Below, in pieces: positions 6,298 through 8,137 of a DNA stretch of 8,137 nt (position 1 is the stretch's first letter; each line of letters starts with the position of its first letter). The position numbers were made by a program, and so were the translations under genes. Where the stretch lies: NCBI GenBank assembly GCA_905204385.1, contig CAJKZL010000124.1:1-8137 (forward strand), written 5' to 3'. The notes below the pieces were generated by a model that was given only the letters and a program-made list of their open reading frames with translations, had not been told where the DNA came from and made no database searches. This DNA is from an uncultured Odoribacter sp. (GTDB lineage: Bacteria > Bacteroidota > Bacteroidia > Bacteroidales > Marinifilaceae).

Positions 6298-7929
6298 ATG
6301 AAGAAACCTCTCTTATTGTTATTTTTTTGGTGTTTGTGTGGGATTTTTGCAGTTGAGGCGGGGGATACGGTGCGTATACGTGAAACCCGGATTCCTGTGC
6401 TGATCGAGCGGAAAGATAATGTACTGTTTTATTTTCGTGTGGATGCTGCTGCCGGGCAACACTTGAACGAGGTCCGGCTGAATCTTCACGGCAAGGCCGA
6501 TCTTTCGGATATTCAGGCAGTGAAAGTGTATTATGGAGGAACCCGCAACCTCAAGCCTCATGAAAAAAATATTCTGGCCCCGGTTGAATACATCTCTTCT
6601 CATAAGGCTGGAAAAACCCGGGAGGCTAATCCCTCTTATTCGGTGTTGAAATCGATGGTGAGTAAGCCTGACAAAGAAGTACTGCTGCCTGTGGAGCAGA
6701 GTTTGGTGGAGGGACCCAATTTTTTTTGGATCAGCTTACAAATGAAGCCTAAAGCTTCCTTATTGAATAAAATAAAAATAAAGATAGAGGAAATTACGGT
6801 CGATCGCCAGCCGGCGGCTTTGGTGCATCTCTCGGCAACAGACGTGGAACACCGCATGGGCGTTGGGGTGCGGCATGCAGGGGATGATGGCTCCGAAGCT
6901 TTCCGTATTCCCGGATTAGTGACTACTAATAAGGGAACTTTACTGGGGGTTTATGATGTACGTTACAACAATAGCGCCGATTTGCAGGAGCATATAGACA
7001 TTGGCTTGAGCCGGAGCATCGATGGTGGCAAAACCTGGGAAAAAATGCGGCTTCCTTTGTCTTTCGGCGAGACCGGAGGGCTGCCTCAGGGCCAGAATGG
7101 AGTGGGGGATCCTTCCATCTTGGTGGATACCCGCACCAATACCGTATGGATTGTTGCAGCCTGGACTCATGGAATCGGAGGACAGCGTGCCTGGACTGCT
7201 TCCGGGCAGGGGATGGATATGAACCACACGGCACAGTTGGTATTGGCCAAGAGTGAAGACGATGGAAAAACCTGGTCCGGACCTTATAATATTACCGAGC
7301 AGGTAAAGTTGCCGGAATGGTATTTTTTACTGCAGGGACCGGGAAGAGGGATTACCATGGACGACGGCACTCTGGTCTTTCCCATTCAGTTTATCGATGC
7401 GGGGCGCATTCCGAAAGCCGGGATCATGTATAGCAAAGACAGGGGAAAGACCTGTGCCATTCATCTCTAAGCCCGTACCATTACCACCGAGGCGCAGTTG
7501 GCGTTGGTGGTACCGTGAGTATTGTTGCTGAATATGAGTGATATCCGGGGGGGAAGCCGGTCGGTTTCCATCACCAAGGACTTGGGACTCACCTGGACGG
7601 AACATTCTTCTTCGCGCAAAGCCTTGCCGGAGCCGGTGTGCATGGCCAGCCTGATCAGTGTGAAAGCGAAAGACAATGTACTCGGTAAGGATATCCTTTT
7701 GTTTTCCAATCCGAATACGACGAAAGGACGCCACCATATTACGATCAAGGCCAGTCTGGATGGCGGAAAAACCTGGTTGCCGGAGCATCAGGTGCTGCTG
7801 GATGAAGAAAATGGATGGGGGTATTCCTGCTTATCCATGATCGATCAGGAAACCGTGGGTATTCTGTATGAAAGCAGCGTAGCCCATATGACCTTTCAGG
7901 CTATTCCTTTGAAGGATATCATACCATAA
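6298..7929 (+). pseudogene. nanH: secreted GH33 sialidase (exo-alpha-sialidase) interrupted by two in-frame stops
   Basis: Read through, the gene is 543 codons, the length of the Bacteroides NanH/BT0455 sialidases that release terminal sialic acid from host glycans. It has a signal peptide (about 1-21), an N-terminal beta-sandwich (about 23-185) and the six-bladed propeller. Visible features are the FRIP motif with triad Arg R203, likely acid Asp D228, Asp boxes (SIDGGKTW, SEDDGKTW, SLDGGKTW), Glu E398 (TTEAQ), triad Arg R478 (KGRHH), nucleophile Tyr Y509 (GYSC) and its partner E525. The frame is broken by TAA at codon 391 (7468-7470) and TGA at codon 407 (7516-7518), without any shift. Codon 414, the middle triad Arg (usually NMRD), reads Ser. 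The third Asp box has Cys for Trp at 386. The stops fall within a patch of unusual substitutions (about 7453-7633). The product made would be a 390-residue, presumably inactive fragment. Confidence 0.9.
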
Positions 7930-7930
7930 G

Positions 7931-8137
7931 ATGCAAAAAGTTGTTTTCATATGCTTGTTTTGGCTGCTGTCCTGGCCGGCAGGAGCGGAGCATAATCATT
8001 TGCTACCCAAGCCTCAGCGCTGTGTATTTGAAAAGTCCGGTTTTCTGCTGGGTAAAGTAGACCTGCAAACAGAAGTCTTATCCGGGGAATGGCAGGCTTT
8101 TGTGCTGGAGAGAGGAGGCCAACCGAAGAGTGGGGCT
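7931..8137 (+). CDS. beta-N-acetylhexosaminidase (GH20), N-terminal part only
   Basis: The frame starts one base after the sialidase stop and runs off the window after 69 codons. It encodes a signal peptide (MQKVVFICLFWLLSWPAGA), then the HNHLLPKPQ opening typical of Bacteroides GH20 hexosaminidases, whose N-terminal domain precedes the catalytic barrel. In Bacteroides a GH20 gene directly follows the BT0455-type sialidase. Together they remove sialic acid and then N-acetylhexosamine from mucin-type and N-linked glycans. The GAAGGA inside the end of the sialidase (7911-7916) may act as its ribosome site, so translation may have depended on ribosomes finishing the sialidase. The catalytic domain lies outside the window, so the family call rests on the N-terminus and gene order. 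Confidence 0.7.
   Translation, partial: MQKVVFICLFWLLSWPAGAEHNHLLPKPQRCVFEKSGFLLGKVDLQTEVLSGEWQAFVLERGGQPKSGA

Noticed and set aside
7453..7633. A diversity-generating retroelement variable region as the cause of the sialidase substitution patch
   Set aside because: Retroelement mutagenesis changes template adenines only, but several implied changes here are at G or C positions. No template repeat or reverse transcriptase is in the window, and the result kills the gene.

Overview
The window looks like chromosomal DNA from a gut-type Bacteroidales bacterium (Bacteroides/Parabacteroides/Odoribacter-like). Three things point there. The nitrite-reductase genes sit with a two-gene ResB/CcsA-type cytochrome c assembly pair and an outer-membrane barrel protein. 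The sialidase matches the Bacteroides NanH/BT0455 family in length and motifs and is followed directly by a hexosaminidase. Shine-Dalgarno signals are mostly weak. No tRNA, rRNA, CRISPR array, transposase or phage gene is visible.

The left half (about 1-3624, minus strand) is a nitrite-ammonification (Nrf) module, transcribed in the order nrfH, nrfA, ccsB, ccsA, outer-membrane barrel protein. Intact, it would make the membrane quinol dehydrogenase NrfH, the pentaheme nitrite reductase NrfA and the System II haem-ligation machinery for their c-type cytochromes. Most of it is broken. One deletion removes the end of nrfH (fourth haem motif) and about the first 280 codons of nrfA. The nrfA remnant also has an in-frame TAG at a normally Trp codon. 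ccsA carries two mutually compensating frameshifts. The barrel gene is reduced to a signal peptide joined to about 90 C-terminal residues. Only ccsB reads through cleanly. A stem-loop with 17-bp arms and a T tract lies between nrfA and ccsB.

The centre (about 3625-4539) is a divergent control region and an intact Crp/Fnr-type regulator on the plus strand. Two perfect palindromes lie between the genes: 24 bp upstream of nrfH and 18 bp upstream of the regulator. Both have the 5-N6-5 half-site geometry of Crp-family operators. The regulator's recognition helix has Trp where the family usually has a DNA-contacting Arg.

The right half (4611-8137, plus strand) holds an intact lipoprotein 5'-nucleotidase/UDP-sugar hydrolase, a secreted GH33 sialidase interrupted by two in-frame stops, and the start of a GH20 beta-N-acetylhexosaminidase one base downstream. 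The last two belong to a host-glycan (sialoglycan) degradation cluster. The sialidase stops lie in a short patch of many apparently radical substitutions, which also removes an Arg of the catalytic triad.

I see no convincing new system. The main message is multi-gene decay, with TAG, TAA and TGA all used as interrupting stops, so stop-codon reassignment is unlikely. Either this is real reductive evolution of nitrite respiration and sialic acid release, or part of it is assembly or sequencing error. The read-level checks are listed under the findings.
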